A stretch of DNA of 64,000 nt from CAVPTL01 sp963727235 (GCA_963727235.1 CAVSFZ010000019.1:152465-216464); one strand, 5' to 3'. Numbered from the stretch's first letter, positions 18,976-28,605 are shown. Notes: a model not told the origin generated them from the sequence alone. Numbers and translations: made by a program.

Positions 18976-20439
18976 TCAGGCTTTGGCGTCGGCTGCGAGC
19001 TGGATCGCCGTGCGCACCTCGCGCAGCCGGTCGCGTTCCACCAGGAGGTACAACACGTCGTCGGGCTGGATGCTGCTGCTCCCGCGCGGGAGCAGCAGCT
19101 CGTGGTCGCGTTCGATCGCGACCACGACGGCCGCTGCCGGAAGGTTGAGCTCTGCCAGCGTGCTGTCCGGCGGGATGCCGAGATCGCTGGGACGCACCTC
19201 CAGCAGATCGGCGCCCAGCGACTCCAGCGTCGCCGTGTCGAGTTCGGCCAGTCGCGGGGCCGGACGGCGATCGATTACGTCCAGGCGCCTGGCCGCCCAT
19301 CGCACCGTGACTCCCTGGAGCACCACCGAGACGACCACGACGTAGAACACCACGTCGAAGATCCGCTCGCCGCCCGAAAGCCCGGCCGCGATTGGGAAGG
19401 TGGCAAACACGATGGGGACCCCGCCGCGCAGACCGGCCCATGCCAGGAACGCCTGGTCACGGAGCCGCACCCCGAACGCCGCGGTACACAGCAGCACCGC
19501 CAGCGGCCGTGCCACCAGCACCAGTGCGAGGGCGACTGTGAGTGGCGCAAGTCCTTCGTGGGCCAGGTCGTGGGGGGTCACCAGCAGGCCCAGCAGCACG
19601 AACAGGCCCAGCTGTGCGAGCCATGCGCCGCCTTGGAGGAAGCCTCTGATCACGGCCGAGTGGGGGATCCGGGCATCGCCGATCACGAGTCCGGCCAGGT
19701 AGGCGGCGAGCAGCCCTGAGCCGCCCAGCACCGAGACGCCCACGTAGCCGGCCAGCGCCGCCGACAGTGTGACCACGGGTGCGATTCCGGCTGACGGCAG
19801 CGGCAGCTTCCGCAGCAGCCAGACGGTTGCGTAGCCGATGGCGACCCCGCCGACGGCACCGATGGAAACCTCGCGCACGAGTAGGATCAGGGCATCGCCG
19901 GCGTCGTAGCCGGGTACGGTCTTCCAGTCGACCAGGCCGATCACCAGCAGCGCCGCAAACGGGTCGTTGAGCCCGCTCTCGGCCTCCAGGATCGCCGCCA
20001 GTCGCCTGCGAATGTTGAGCCCCCGGATGGCCGAGAACACCGCTGCCGCGTCGGTCGAGGCGACGGTGGCACCCACCAGCAGGCTGCTGACCCAGCCAAC
20101 CCCCGCCACCATTCGCGTCACCACGCCGGTGACCCCGGCGGTGATCACCACGCCCGCGGTTGCGAGCAGCGTCGCCGGCGCCGCCGCCCGCCGCACGTCC
20201 GGCAGGTCCGCCATCAGACCGCCTTCGAGCAGGATCACCGCAAGCGCAACCAGTCCGGCGTCTCGGGCCAGCACCGAGTCGTCGAATCTGATCCCGCCTG
20301 GTCCGTCCTCGCCCAGGAGAACGCCCAATCCCAGGAAGAGCAGCAGTGTCGGAGCCCCCAGCTTGTCCACGAAGCTGGCCGCCACCGAGCCGACAAGCAG
20401 CACGATCACAGCAAGTATGAGGGGCTCAGGGACGTGCAC
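18976..20439 (-). CDS. CPA1 cation/H+ antiporter with C-terminal RCK_C (TrkA-C) domain
   Basis: The 487-residue protein has about 12 membrane helices typical of NhaP/CvrA antiporters, with the ion-site segment GLNDPFAALLV (Asn-Asp pair, about residue 160) and ATVASTDAAAV. The last 80 residues form an RCK_C domain (LLEVRPSDLGIPPDSTLAEL, ending in YLLVERDRLREV). Such NhaP2/CvrA-type proteins extrude K+ or Na+. The start is set at the GTG at 20439 because AGGAGG (20453 down to 20448) is eight bases upstream; the GTG at 20448 overlaps that site. It adds a K+-export candidate to the nearby TrkA and APC-USP genes. Confidence 0.9.
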   Translation of the reverse strand: MHVPEPLILAVIVLLVGSVAASFVDKLGAPTLLLFLGLGVLLGEDGPGGIRFDDSVLARDAGLVALAVILLEGGLMADLPDVRRAAAPATLLATAGVVITAGVTGVVTRMVAGVGWVSSLLVGATVASTDAAAVFSAIRGLNIRRRLAAILEAESGLNDPFAALLVIGLVDWKTVPGYDAGDALILLVREVSIGAVGGVAIGYATVWLLRKLPLPSAGIAPVVTLSAALAGYVGVSVLGGSGLLAAYLAGLVIGDARIPHSAVIRGFLQGGAWLAQLGLFVLLGLLVTPHDLAHEGLAPLTVALALVLVARPLAVLLCTAAFGVRLRDQAFLAWAGLRGGVPIVFATFPIAAGLSGGERIFDVVFYVVVVSVVLQGVTVRWAARRLDVIDRRPAPRLAELDTATLESLGADLLEVRPSDLGIPPDSTLAELNLPAAAVVVAIERDHELLLPRGSSSIQPDDVLYLLVERDRLREVRTAIQLAADAKA

Positions 20440-20524
20440 GGGGTTCACCTCCTGCCGGGAGTATGACGGGAGGGTTTTGCGGACAGCGAGCCGGGGAACT
20501 ACGAATCAGAGAAAGGATGGTCTT

Positions 20525-20668
20525 GTGATACCACTTTTGCTTCTGATAGTTCTGATTCTGGTGTTCGGCGTGATCGGTGCCCTCAAGCTCGCGTTCTGGG
20601 TGTTCCTGATCGCACTGGTGGCGGCGGTGGCGGCCGCGTTCGTCGGCCGCACGCTGATCAGTCGGTGA
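20525..20668 (+). CDS. Small hydrophobic membrane protein, 47 residues
   Basis: A GTG at 20525, preceded seven bases upstream by AAAGGA (20512-20517), opens a 47-residue protein that is almost entirely hydrophobic: helix 1 about residues 3-22 (LLLLIVLILVFGVIGALKL), helix 2 about 24-41, and the tail RTLISR. It matches the style of the small hydrophobic proteins widespread in actinobacteria. Function is unknown. Its last 11 bases overlap the 3' end of the convergent YfhO-type gene. Confidence 0.72.
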   Translation: MIPLLLLIVLILVFGVIGALKLAFWVFLIALVAAVAAAFVGRTLISR

Positions 20669-23074
20669 GCTCCGCTGGGTGCCGCGCGGGTCTCCGATTT
20701 CGGAAGGCGAGGGCGACCACCAGCAGAACACCGATTGCCACCAACGTGCCCCACACGCCCCGCATTACCCACGGGTCGGTGAACGTGAGGCGGATGACGT
20801 GCCGGCCGGCGGGGACCACGACTCCTTGGTCGACGTAGTCGGCCGGCACCACCGTCGTGCCGCGGTCGTCGACGGTGGCCTCCCATCCTTCGGCGAACGG
20901 TGTGCGGATCAAGACCAGCGCGCGCTCGTTGGCGTTGACGACCACGGTGGCCGAGCCGGGCGAGCCGGGGAGGTATCCGGCGGTGCCGGGGGATGACCGT
21001 TGACCTGTCGTGGGAGACTCCGGCCCGCCCTCGATCACCGCGTCGCGGGTCGGGTCGAAGCGGGGGTTCCGAACACGGGCCAATGCCGCGGCGGATGAGC
21101 CGACCGACGTCCACCCGCTGAACAGCGACACCGGCGGCGACTGCGGCACCCGCTGGTACAGGGCAAAGTGGCGGGTGTGGCGAACGCGGATCTCGCCCGG
21201 GCCTGGTGTGGCCTGGGCCGGGCGCAGCACCCAGCCGACCTGCAGCAGGTTGGCGAGCGTCGGCGGCACATCGGCAAACCGAATGTGTTCGTAGTTGGAG
21301 GGCATGCTGCCCATCGCTCGCACGAACTTCCAGTAGCGCAGGAGCACCACGGCGCGATACGCCTGCACGCTGTGGGCTCCCGAGACCAGCGCCCAGTTCA
21401 GCAGCCAGGCCGGCTCGGTCGCTCCGTCCACGGTGCCGTGCGGTTCGGCGTCGTGTTTTGCCCGAGACGTGTCGGTGAGGATGAATCGGCCGCTGCCCGG
21501 CCGGCTCAGGGGGCGCTGGAACGGCGAGACGCTGAGCACCACCGGGCGGGTCAGCGGGAAGTGGTTGAGCGGGGAGATGTTGACAGGGATCGGTCCCAGC
21601 GCCGTGGTGGCCGTGTCCGGCACGGAAACGACCTGGGCGAGACCCAGCTCCAGCACGAGCACGAACGGCAGCGCCCACACCGCCCTGGGCCTGCTGGAGG
21701 CCAGCCACAGAATCCCAACCACGGCGGCCGCCCCGACAGCCACCACCACCGGTGTCCGCGCCCCGACGCCCAGGAGCAGGGGCAGGATTACCAGAACCGC
21801 AGCCGATCCCCCCACCGCGATCCTGCGGGCGCTGCTGCCCGCCTCGGGCCACGACGCCAACCCGATCGCGCCCAGCACCGGCAGCACCAGCACCAGCTCG
21901 TATCCGATCCAGTACGGGGCGTGGAGATACAGGCCCACGATCAGCGAACGTCCGAGTGCGTCGGGGATCGCGTCGGCAATCACCGCCAGGGATGCCAGGT
22001 AGACCACCGCGCCGGTGACGACGAACGGCCACGCCAGCGATCGCCACCGACCGCTGAACGCCAGCCATGCACCCAGCAACACCGCCGCTCCCAGATAGGC
22101 CCCCGGTGATGAGGCCAGCGTCAGCGGCCATCCCGGGCCGCCCCCGAGGCCGGGCTCGTACGCGACCGCCGGTGCGTGGAACAGCATCCGCCCGAGCGCC
22201 GCCAGCTGGGGATACCCCAGCGACAGGCTGGTCTCGCCCACGTAGGCCACCCGGGGCGCCAGAAACATCAGGTTGACGCCCACCAGCGCCGCCAGGACAA
22301 CGCCGCGGAGGCTGCTGCGCCCGTCGCCGACCAGCGGCTCGCACGGATCAGGCCGACCATGCGGAAGGCGAGGTAGCTGATCAGTGTGACGCTGCCCATG
22401 ATCGTCCCCAAGCCGGCGTGGGCGGCGGCAATCTGGCCCCATGCGATCGTGGCCGGCACCATCCACACGATCCGGCGTGACCACGAGCCCGCCGCCAGCA
22501 TCCGAGAGCAGCAGCCCAGCGTCACCGCGGTCCATGCCAGCGATCCCGAGAACGGCAGCGCCGCCACCAGCGACGATTCGGTCACAGCCAGTGCCAGCGC
22601 CAGTCCTCCGCAGCACGCCGCGAAGCGCGGCAGCCCTTCGCTGCGCAGAAACCACCACAGTGCGAGCCCTGCGGTGAGGGGCTGGAGAATCAGCATCGCG
22701 CGCATCGCGTGGGCCGGCGAGGACACCGTGAACAACACCATCGGCTCGTAGTACCCCCAACCGGACTGCGCGTCGGCGGCGAACGGCGCTCCCGACATCA
22801 GGTTGTTCTGCCACAGCGGCAGGTGGCCGGCGTGGAGCGACCGACCCAGGTACGTCCACAGCGGGATCCACAGGGTGAGAGCGTCGCCGTTGGGGATCCT
22901 GCCCAAGACCGTGCGCCACATCGACACCAGCACCGCCGCGGTGATCAGGATCGGCCCGGCGGCCTCGAGCGCCCATGCGCGCCCAATTCCCGCCGATCCA
23001 GATCCGACATACGAACGTGCGATGGCAATCCTCTGCCCGTGACGGGGCGGTTCGCTGACAGCAGCCGACATCAT
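20658..23074 (-). CDS. YfhO-type polytopic membrane protein, broken by one frameshift
   Basis: The gene reads in two frames. The N-terminal part (23074 to about 22330) has a TM segment and the YfhO landmark RSLHAGHLPLWQNNLMSG with several helices. The C-terminal part (from about 22310 to 20658) continues with more helices and ends in a beta-rich soluble module with RTPFAEGWEATVDD and VVVPAGRHVIRLTF, a YfhO C-terminal feature. Joined, they give about 805 residues, the usual length. YfhO proteins are linked to glycosylation of lipoteichoic or surface glycans. The frame changes by one missing base in 22300-22335, with good family match on both sides, so a sequence error or very recent lesion is likely. 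Confidence 0.82.
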
Positions 23075-23181
23075 CGCACGGGCATCCCCTGGATTCGGCT
23101 ACCAGCGAGGCTCAGCCGTGTTCCCACCTAGTATTGTTGCCGCCGACCTCACGACCATCGTGAGCGCGGCGACCCGTCCCT

Positions 23182-25401
23182 GTGCGAGAACCAGCCACAG
23201 AACCAAGCCCCGCGCAGACGGGGGGAATGCGCCTTCCTCGGGTGGCTCCGGCCGCGCTGGCATGGCGGCTGGGATGTCTGGTGGTGGCCCTGGTGGCGTG
23301 CAGGCTGATCGCCCACGGGTCGAGCCAGCTGGGCCTGTGGGCGGCGATGGTGATCGCGCTGGGAGTACCCGGCCTGGCGGTGGCGAACCTGACCGGGATC
23401 AGGACCCGGGTCAGCACGCCCGAGCTGTTCGCGTTGGTGCCGATCACCGGGCTGGCGGCCTGGGCTCCACCGTTTGCCCTGGCGATGCTGGTGCATGCGC
23501 CATACCGATGGGTGATGGTGCTGGTGCTGGTGGCGTCGAGCCTGACGCTTTCGTGGGATCCCCGGCGGATGGCGACGCGGTTCCCGGTGGAGCCGGTCGC
23601 GCTGATCGGGGGCGGCCTCCTGTTCGCGCTGGTGTCGTCGCGGTACGTGCCGTCGCTGTGGGGAGACGCGCTCTTTCACGCGGGGCTGATCCGTAAGATC
23701 TTGGAGCTGCCCGGACTGAGCTTGGACTCGCTCTCGCCGTATTGGAACGGCCACCCGCACGCCGGCTACGCGTTCCCGTTGCTGCACGCCGTGCAGGCGG
23801 CTGCGATCAGCATCACCGGCGGTGACACTTCGCTCGACTACCAGAGCCTGACTCCGGCATTCGCGTTTCTCGTGCCGATCGCCGCTTACGGGGCGGGGCG
23901 GTCGCTGGCCAACTCGCCGGTGGCGTTGGCAGCGGCGGTGTTTGCGTGCTGGGATGCCATGTCACGGGTGGCCGTGCTGGGTTTGGTCAAGCAGCCGCCG
24001 TATTTCACATTCCTGGTGATCTTTCCGGCGGTGATCGTGCTGCTGAACCTCGTATACCACGATCGCGACCGGCGCTTGTGGTGGATATGGACGGTGATCG
24101 CCGCAGCCGAGGTGGCGCTGCTGCACCCCACCTACAGCGCCATGCTGGTGCCGCTGATGCTGGCCGTGGTGGTGCTGCGGCCGCGCACCTGGCCGGTGCT
24201 GGCGGCGTCGGTGGCGGTCACCGTGGTGGTCGATGCCTGGATCTATCTGGTCGCGATCCATGGGGGCACTCATGTCACCCTGTATCGCGGCTACCCGCAC
24301 ATGTGGATCGCCTTTCGCGGCCACGACATCGCCACCTCCGGGATGATGATCCTGGCCCACCGGCCGGAGGTGGTGCTGGGGCTGGTGGCGGCGGTCGTGA
24401 TCCTGTTCAGATCACGTTCGCCGTGGCATCTGCCGGCAGCCATGGTGGCAACGACGCTGGCCACGATCGCAACCCCGGGAGCGGGCGTGATTCTCACCCG
24501 CGCGATCGCCGGGGGGCAGATCGCCCGCTTCTCCAAGGTGCCGCCGGCGATGCTCCTGACCGCCATCGTGCTCGGCATCGTTGCCACCTGGCTGCGAAAA
24601 CGCCCGCTGCTGCTGGGCGTGACGGCGATCGGCTTGGCGGTGGGGTCGTATCTGCTGGAGCAGTTCGGCTTCCTGTGGGCACAGGGGACGCTGCACTACC
24701 CACATCACGTGGAGACGGTGCGCGGAGTGGTGTGGATCTTCACAGGGCCGGATCTGGTGGTGGTGGTGCTGGCCTTGATCGGGATCGCGGCGCTGCTGGT
24801 GCGGCTGTTCGACCGTGATCGCTCGATCCGGCCGCTGGGGCCCGCCCCCGCGATGGTGGCTGTGGTGGTGCTGCTTGCCGGGGTGATGGTGGGGCCGGTG
24901 ATCCAAAACAGGTCGTTCGTCTCCGACATCATCCGCCACGGCTCGTACATGGCGCCCAAGGGCAACGAGCTGACGCCCGGCCTGATCCAGTTCTTCGACG
25001 ACCACCAGAAGACGCCGTTCCCGGTGGTGCTGGCGCCGTATTGGGAGCCTCCCGACGAGGGCATCGCATACCAGCTCGTGGGACGCGACACCCTCTACAC
25101 GGTGGCGCTTCCGGAGGATCACACCCGGGCGACACCAAGAGATCACCCTGAGGCTCGGAGAGCACAGGTGCTGAAGTTCTACTACCCGGGTACCAGCCGG
25201 CGCTGGCGCAGGGAGATGATGCGCCGCGAGCACGTCGACTACGTCGTCTTCTCGAAGCGCACGCAGCCGCCTGCTGTGCTCGACCAGTTGCGGGCCGATC
25301 CCACCCTGACCCAGGTGTACGAGGATCCGCCGACGGTTCCCAAGACGTCGGGAGAGTTCGTTGTGTTTCAGCGCAATCCCCGGTCTCAACCGAGCCCTTA
25401 A
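23182..25401 (+). CDS. Large polytopic membrane protein, GT-C / DUF6541-like
   Basis: The 739-residue protein has about 14 membrane helices and resembles the DUF6541/GT-C glycosyltransferase-like families: a luminal loop WGDALFHAGLI after helix 5 with Asp-Ala pairs typical of polyprenol-sugar enzymes, and a soluble C-terminus with KFYYPGTSRRWRREMMRREH. Start choice is uncertain: GTG at 23182 gives a Pro-rich leader, and ATG at 23227 is equally possible. It is divergent from the YfhO-type gene 107 bases away; the pair probably serves one surface-glycan pathway. Its last four bases overlap the USP gene. Confidence 0.75.
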   Translation: MREPATEPSPAQTGGMRLPRVAPAALAWRLGCLVVALVACRLIAHGSSQLGLWAAMVIALGVPGLAVANLTGIRTRVSTPELFALVPITGLAAWAPPFALAMLVHAPYRWVMVLVLVASSLTLSWDPRRMATRFPVEPVALIGGGLLFALVSSRYVPSLWGDALFHAGLIRKILELPGLSLDSLSPYWNGHPHAGYAFPLLHAVQAAAISITGGDTSLDYQSLTPAFAFLVPIAAYGAGRSLANSPVALAAAVFACWDAMSRVAVLGLVKQPPYFTFLVIFPAVIVLLNLVYHDRDRRLWWIWTVIAAAEVALLHPTYSAMLVPLMLAVVVLRPRTWPVLAASVAVTVVVDAWIYLVAIHGGTHVTLYRGYPHMWIAFRGHDIATSGMMILAHRPEVVLGLVAAVVILFRSRSPWHLPAAMVATTLATIATPGAGVILTRAIAGGQIARFSKVPPAMLLTAIVLGIVATWLRKRPLLLGVTAIGLAVGSYLLEQFGFLWAQGTLHYPHHVETVRGVVWIFTGPDLVVVVLALIGIAALLVRLFDRDRSIRPLGPAPAMVAVVVLLAGVMVGPVIQNRSFVSDIIRHGSYMAPKGNELTPGLIQFFDDHQKTPFPVVLAPYWEPPDEGIAYQLVGRDTLYTVALPEDHTRATPRDHPEARRAQVLKFYYPGTSRRWRREMMRREHVDYVVFSKRTQPPAVLDQLRADPTLTQVYEDPPTVPKTSGEFVVFQRNPRSQPSP

Positions 25402-25877
25402 CCCATACTGACCAAGGGACGGGGCTGCAGCTCGGTCGGCGCGCGCGTGCCGGGAGTGCCGCACAGCACCGGACACGGAGCTTCACGCAGCACGCCGGCC
25501 GCCACGCTTCCCAGCACCAGCGAGCGCAGCGGCCCCCAGCCGTGCGCACCGACCACGATCAGACGCGCGTCTGTGCGCGCCGCGAAGCGGCAGATCTCCG
25601 CCACAGGCTCGCCGTCCAGTGCCACCCCGCCGGCGATCACGCCGACCCGCTCGGCCTGGTCAACGGCAGCCTCCAGGACGCGCTCGGCTTTGGCGTGGTA
25701 CTCGTCGAAGAGCTGCTGGTCGTAGTGGGCAAACGGCAGCCCCAGGCTCCCCCGCAGGATCTCGCGCACGACCACGATCGTGACCGCGTCGCCGGTTTGC
25801 CTGGCCAGTTCGAAGCCGGTCGCGGCCGCCTTGACCGCCGCATCCGACCCGTCGGTTGCCACGATGATGATCCCCAT
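25398..25877 (-). CDS. Universal stress protein (UspA, ATP-binding type)
   Basis: This 159-residue single-domain USP starts IIIVATDGSDAAV and contains the ATP-binding signature GAHGWGPLRSLVLGS (G-2x-G-9x-G-S), so it should bind ATP. It keeps the dimer strand CPVLCG. The 20-residue tail after that is Pro-rich and probably disordered. A GGAG at seven bases before the ATG supports the start. USPs of this type are induced by stress and starvation; which stress applies here is unknown. It is convergent with the membrane protein gene. Confidence 0.92.
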   Translation of the reverse strand: MGIIIVATDGSDAAVKAAATGFELARQTGDAVTIVVVREILRGSLGLPFAHYDQQLFDEYHAKAERVLEAAVDQAERVGVIAGGVALDGEPVAEICRFAARTDARLIVVGAHGWGPLRSLVLGSVAAGVLREAPCPVLCGTPGTRAPTELQPRPLVSMG

Positions 25878-26010
25878 CCGCCTGCTCCTCGACCGTCAAA
25901 ATGGTGTACGCCTACCAGTACAGCCCACGAACCTGCGACGCACGTTGGGATTTCCCGGGAACCTCCTGTGAACCTCGGACGGACGTCGCTTCGCGGGGCA
26001 GAATCCACCT

Positions 26011-27009
26011 ATGCTCGACGTCACCGCACTCGGATGGGCGCTCACGATCGGCCTGATCGTCGGGCTGTTCGCATTTGATCTCGGCGCCACCGCTCGCCGG
26101 CCGCACGCCGTCGGCTTCGCCGAGGCCGTCGGCTGGTCGGTCTTCTACATCGCGGTCGCCGTCGCGTTCGGCGTCGTCTTCGGCTTCGTGGCCGGGTGGG
26201 AGTTCGGCGCCCAGTATTTCGCCGGCTATGTCGTCGAGAAGAGCCTCTCGGTCGACAACGTGTTTGTGTTCGTGATCATCATGAGCACCTTTGCCGTCCC
26301 CGCCGAGCACCAGCGGCGTGCACTCACGATCGGGATCGCGGCCGCGCTCGTCCTGCGCGCGGCCTTTATCGCCGCGGGCGCCGCGCTGCTGGACGCGTTC
26401 ACCGTGATGCTGCTGGTCTTCGGCGTGCTGCTGATCGGCACCGGCATTCAGCTCTTCCGCCACCGCAACCAGGATCCGTCGATCGACGACAACGTGCTGG
26501 TGACCGCGGCGCGGCGGGTGTTGCCGCTGACCGACCGTTACGACGGCGCCCGGCTCGTCACCCGAGAGGCCGGCCGGCGCGTGTTCACGCCGTTGATGCT
26601 GGTGCTGATCGCGATCGGCGGCACCGACGTGTTGTTCGCGCTCGACTCGATCCCAGCGGTCTTCGGCGTCACTCGCGAGGCCTACATCGTGTTCACAGTG
26701 AACGCCTTCGCGCTGCTTGGGCTGCGCGCCCTCTACTTCCTCGTCTCGGGCCTGCTCGACCGGCTGGTGTACCTGTCCACCGGCCTCGCCGTCGTGCTCG
26801 TGTTCATCGGCGTGAAGCTGGTGCTGCACTACCTGCACGAGCAGCGCTCGAGCATCCCCGAGATCTCGACGGGTGCCTCGCTCGCGGTGATCGCAGTCGT
26901 CCTGCTGATTGCCACGATCGCCAGCCTGATCGCGACCCGGCGCGACCCCGAACTCCACGCCCACGCCGGGTCGCTGCGCGAGCACAGCCCGCCTGATGGG
27001 CGCCGGTAG
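26011..27009 (+). CDS. TerC/Alx family integral membrane protein
   Basis: The 332-residue protein has about nine membrane helices and the TerC signature EKSLSVDNVFVF, plus the paired GGTDVLFALDSIPAVFG, both with conserved acidic residues in membrane. Members of this family export Mn2+ during protein secretion (Alx, MntP-like) or confer tellurite resistance. The length and the His-rich tail (ELHAHAGSLREHS) fit Alx-type proteins. It is monocistronic: upstream is 133 bases of spacer to the USP gene, and downstream is the tRNA-Val promoter. Confidence 0.9.
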   Translation: MLDVTALGWALTIGLIVGLFAFDLGATARRPHAVGFAEAVGWSVFYIAVAVAFGVVFGFVAGWEFGAQYFAGYVVEKSLSVDNVFVFVIIMSTFAVPAEHQRRALTIGIAAALVLRAAFIAAGAALLDAFTVMLLVFGVLLIGTGIQLFRHRNQDPSIDDNVLVTAARRVLPLTDRYDGARLVTREAGRRVFTPLMLVLIAIGGTDVLFALDSIPAVFGVTREAYIVFTVNAFALLGLRALYFLVSGLLDRLVYLSTGLAVVLVFIGVKLVLHYLHEQRSSIPEISTGASLAVIAVVLLIATIASLIATRRDPELHAHAGSLREHSPPDGRR

Positions 27010-27041
27010 GCGCATCGCATCGATCACCGCGGCTGCTTGCG

Positions 27042-27071
27042 TTGTGACACTGATTCACCGGCATGTAGAAT
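27042..27071 (+). promoter_or_regulatory. Promoter of tRNA-Val
   Basis: TTGTGA (27042-27047) and TAGAAT (27066-27071) are 18 bases apart; the -10 box is preceded by TG. The tRNA body begins 62 bases after the -10 box, so a leader of about 54 bases is expected. Confidence 0.5.
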
Positions 27072-27132
27072 CCACCACCCACAGGCGTTGGGAGAGCACA
27101 AAACGACCTTTTTGGCTCAACCACGCCGGTTG

Positions 27133-27205
27133 GGGCGGTTAGCTCAGTTGGGAGAGCACCAGCTCGACAAGCTGGGGGTCACTGGTTCGAGCCCAGTACC
27201 GCCCA
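27133..27205 (+). tRNA. tRNA-Val (anticodon GAC)
   Basis: All four arms pair: acceptor GGGCGGT/ACCGCCC, D stem GCTC/GAGC, anticodon stem CCAGC/GCTGG with loop TCGACAA, and T stem ACTGG/CCAGT around TTCGAGC. The anticodon is GAC at 27166-27168. The 3' CCA is not encoded. The base before the anticodon is C (27165) where bacterial tRNAs almost always have U33. A hairpin terminator follows directly. Confidence 0.93.
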
Positions 27206-27206
27206 T

Positions 27207-27248
27207 AAGCCTCGGAACCCTCTCTCGCCAGAGGGTTTCGGGGCTTTT
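27207..27248 (+). terminator. Intrinsic terminator after tRNA-Val
   Basis: The left arm AAGCCTCGGAACCCTCT (27207-27223) pairs with AGAGGGTTTCGGGGCTT around CTCGCC, with two mismatched positions, and a short T-run follows. Confidence 0.75.
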
Positions 27249-27429
27249 CAACGCGAGAACTGGTCTGCGGTGGCGATTGCCTCGGCGACTGTGATTTCCG
27301 GCTCGCACTGAGCGCCGGCGTCCAGGAAGACGTCGCCAATGCCGTCGTACCAAAGCGCGCAACCAGAGCGCGGGCGTACGGGTTGCGGCGCGGTTGCGAT
27401 AGGAGGACACTTCCCGAGGCAGGACTCGG
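27249..27429. other. Spacer after tRNA-Val, no secure gene
   Basis: This 181-base spacer lies between the tRNA terminator and the next gene. On the minus strand one frame ending at 27249 reads as plausible protein (CALWYDGIGDVFLDAGAQ, then a helical end) but has no clear start and would run antisense into the next gene. It may be the remnant of a gene tail. Nothing else is seen. Confidence 0.35.
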
Positions 27430-27972
27430 ATGACGGAGATGATCGGCGTGTGGCGGGACAAGCTCGTCATTGGCGGGGCAATCGGGTTCTTGGTGGTGGC
27501 GTTCATCGCGGTGAGCGGGTGGCTGTCTTCAGGCCGGAAGGCGTCCCCTCCCATCCCGAGCACACACACCGAACTCAGTGTCAGCACGCCGCCGTGCGCC
27601 ACGGGGGACCTGGTGATGTCGATCGAGGTTCGCCCGCCCTCTCTCGGACAGCGAGAAGACTCCGGCTGGGATGCGGTGCGCTCGGTGGACCCAGTGGCGT
27701 CCCTCGTCATGCGCAACGTCAGCAATCACCGCTGTGTTGGCGGATCGGGGCCGTGGGACTTCAAGATCCTGGATCGCGGCGGGAAAACCGTCGGCGACTG
27801 GGACAACAACGGCTGGTTCGACGTCAACTATCCGCCGGGGAGGTCCCGGTCGTTCTCGCTTCCCGCCGTCTACACCTGTACCCGACCGGGGCCGTTCACC
27901 GCGGTTGCGGTGCTCGGACTGGACACCGTTCGTCGCCGCGGCCTGACCCGCGGCGAAATCACGTGTACGTGA
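27430..27972 (+). CDS. Membrane-anchored extracytoplasmic protein, DUF4232-like
   Basis: The 180-residue product has an N-terminal membrane anchor (about residues 12-32, LVIGGAIGFLVVAFIAVSGW) and a beta-sandwich-like extracellular part with Cys57, Cys103 and further cysteines near TYTCT-like strands, suitable for disulfides. The layout resembles DUF4232 proteins of actinobacteria, which carry a single immunoglobulin-like domain; this is by impression only. Start ATG 27430 or 27439. Function is unknown. Confidence 0.6.
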   Translation: MTEMIGVWRDKLVIGGAIGFLVVAFIAVSGWLSSGRKASPPIPSTHTELSVSTPPCATGDLVMSIEVRPPSLGQREDSGWDAVRSVDPVASLVMRNVSNHRCVGGSGPWDFKILDRGGKTVGDWDNNGWFDVNYPPGRSRSFSLPAVYTCTRPGPFTAVAVLGLDTVRRRGLTRGEITCT

Positions 27973-28054
27973 CGGTTGCCTCGGCGGGCTCCTCACCGTC
28001 GGTCGGGTGAGACTCCACTGTTTTGACGCTCGGCTTAGGGGGAACTCTCGTCGC

Positions 28055-28558
28055 ATGTCCGACACACTCGATACGTACATGAACGACCACCTCGCCGGAT
28101 CTGCGGCGGCACTCGACCTGATCGAAGCCCTGAAGGGTCAGGTCGAGGATGACGATTTTCGGGCTGCGCTGGAAAATGTGCACGGCGGGATCCTCGAGGA
28201 TCGAGAGACGCTGGTCTCGATCATGGATCGGCTGGGAATCGCACAGGGGACGGTGAAACAGCTCGGCGGCCGGCTGGGGGAGAAGGCGCTGAGGTTCAAG
28301 TCCAGCGAGATGATCACCGATGACCCGGCATTCAGTGAGTTGCTCCGCACGGAGGCGCTGGTACTGGGTATTGCCGGCAAGGAGGCCGGCTGGGCGGCGC
28401 TCCAAGCGGCGCCGCTCGACGGCATTGCCGAGGTCGACTTCGACCTCCTGAGGGACCGCGCGCGAGACCAGTTGCGTCGTCTGGAGCCGTTCCGGCTTGC
28501 GGCTGCGGGCGCGGCGTTTACTTCAGCCGTCTCGCAGGTGTGTGGTCAATCCAACTAG
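28055..28558 (+). CDS. Ferritin-like-fold helical protein, unknown function
   Basis: The 167-residue product is almost all helix: DHLAGSAAALDLIEALKG, a second helix with ALENVHGGILEDRETL and a His-Glu-containing core, then LRTEALVLGIAGKEAGW. The pattern of paired helices with Glu and His suggests a four-helix ferritin-like or DUF892-type fold, but I cannot see a complete di-iron ligand set. The ATG at 28055 gives a family-like start (SDTLDTYMNDHLAG); the longer frame from 28007 has a basic N-terminus unlike it. It stands alone with no obvious partner. Confidence 0.65.
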   Translation: MSDTLDTYMNDHLAGSAAALDLIEALKGQVEDDDFRAALENVHGGILEDRETLVSIMDRLGIAQGTVKQLGGRLGEKALRFKSSEMITDDPAFSELLRTEALVLGIAGKEAGWAALQAAPLDGIAEVDFDLLRDRARDQLRRLEPFRLAAAGAAFTSAVSQVCGQSN

Positions 28559-28605
28559 TCCACGGACAACTTCAGCGACACCGCGGTGCGGTCCGATCGC
28601 GAGCG

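Noticed and set aside
27139..27339. Minus-strand frames over tRNA-Val
   Set aside because: They are translations of the tRNA and its terminator, a common source of false proteins.
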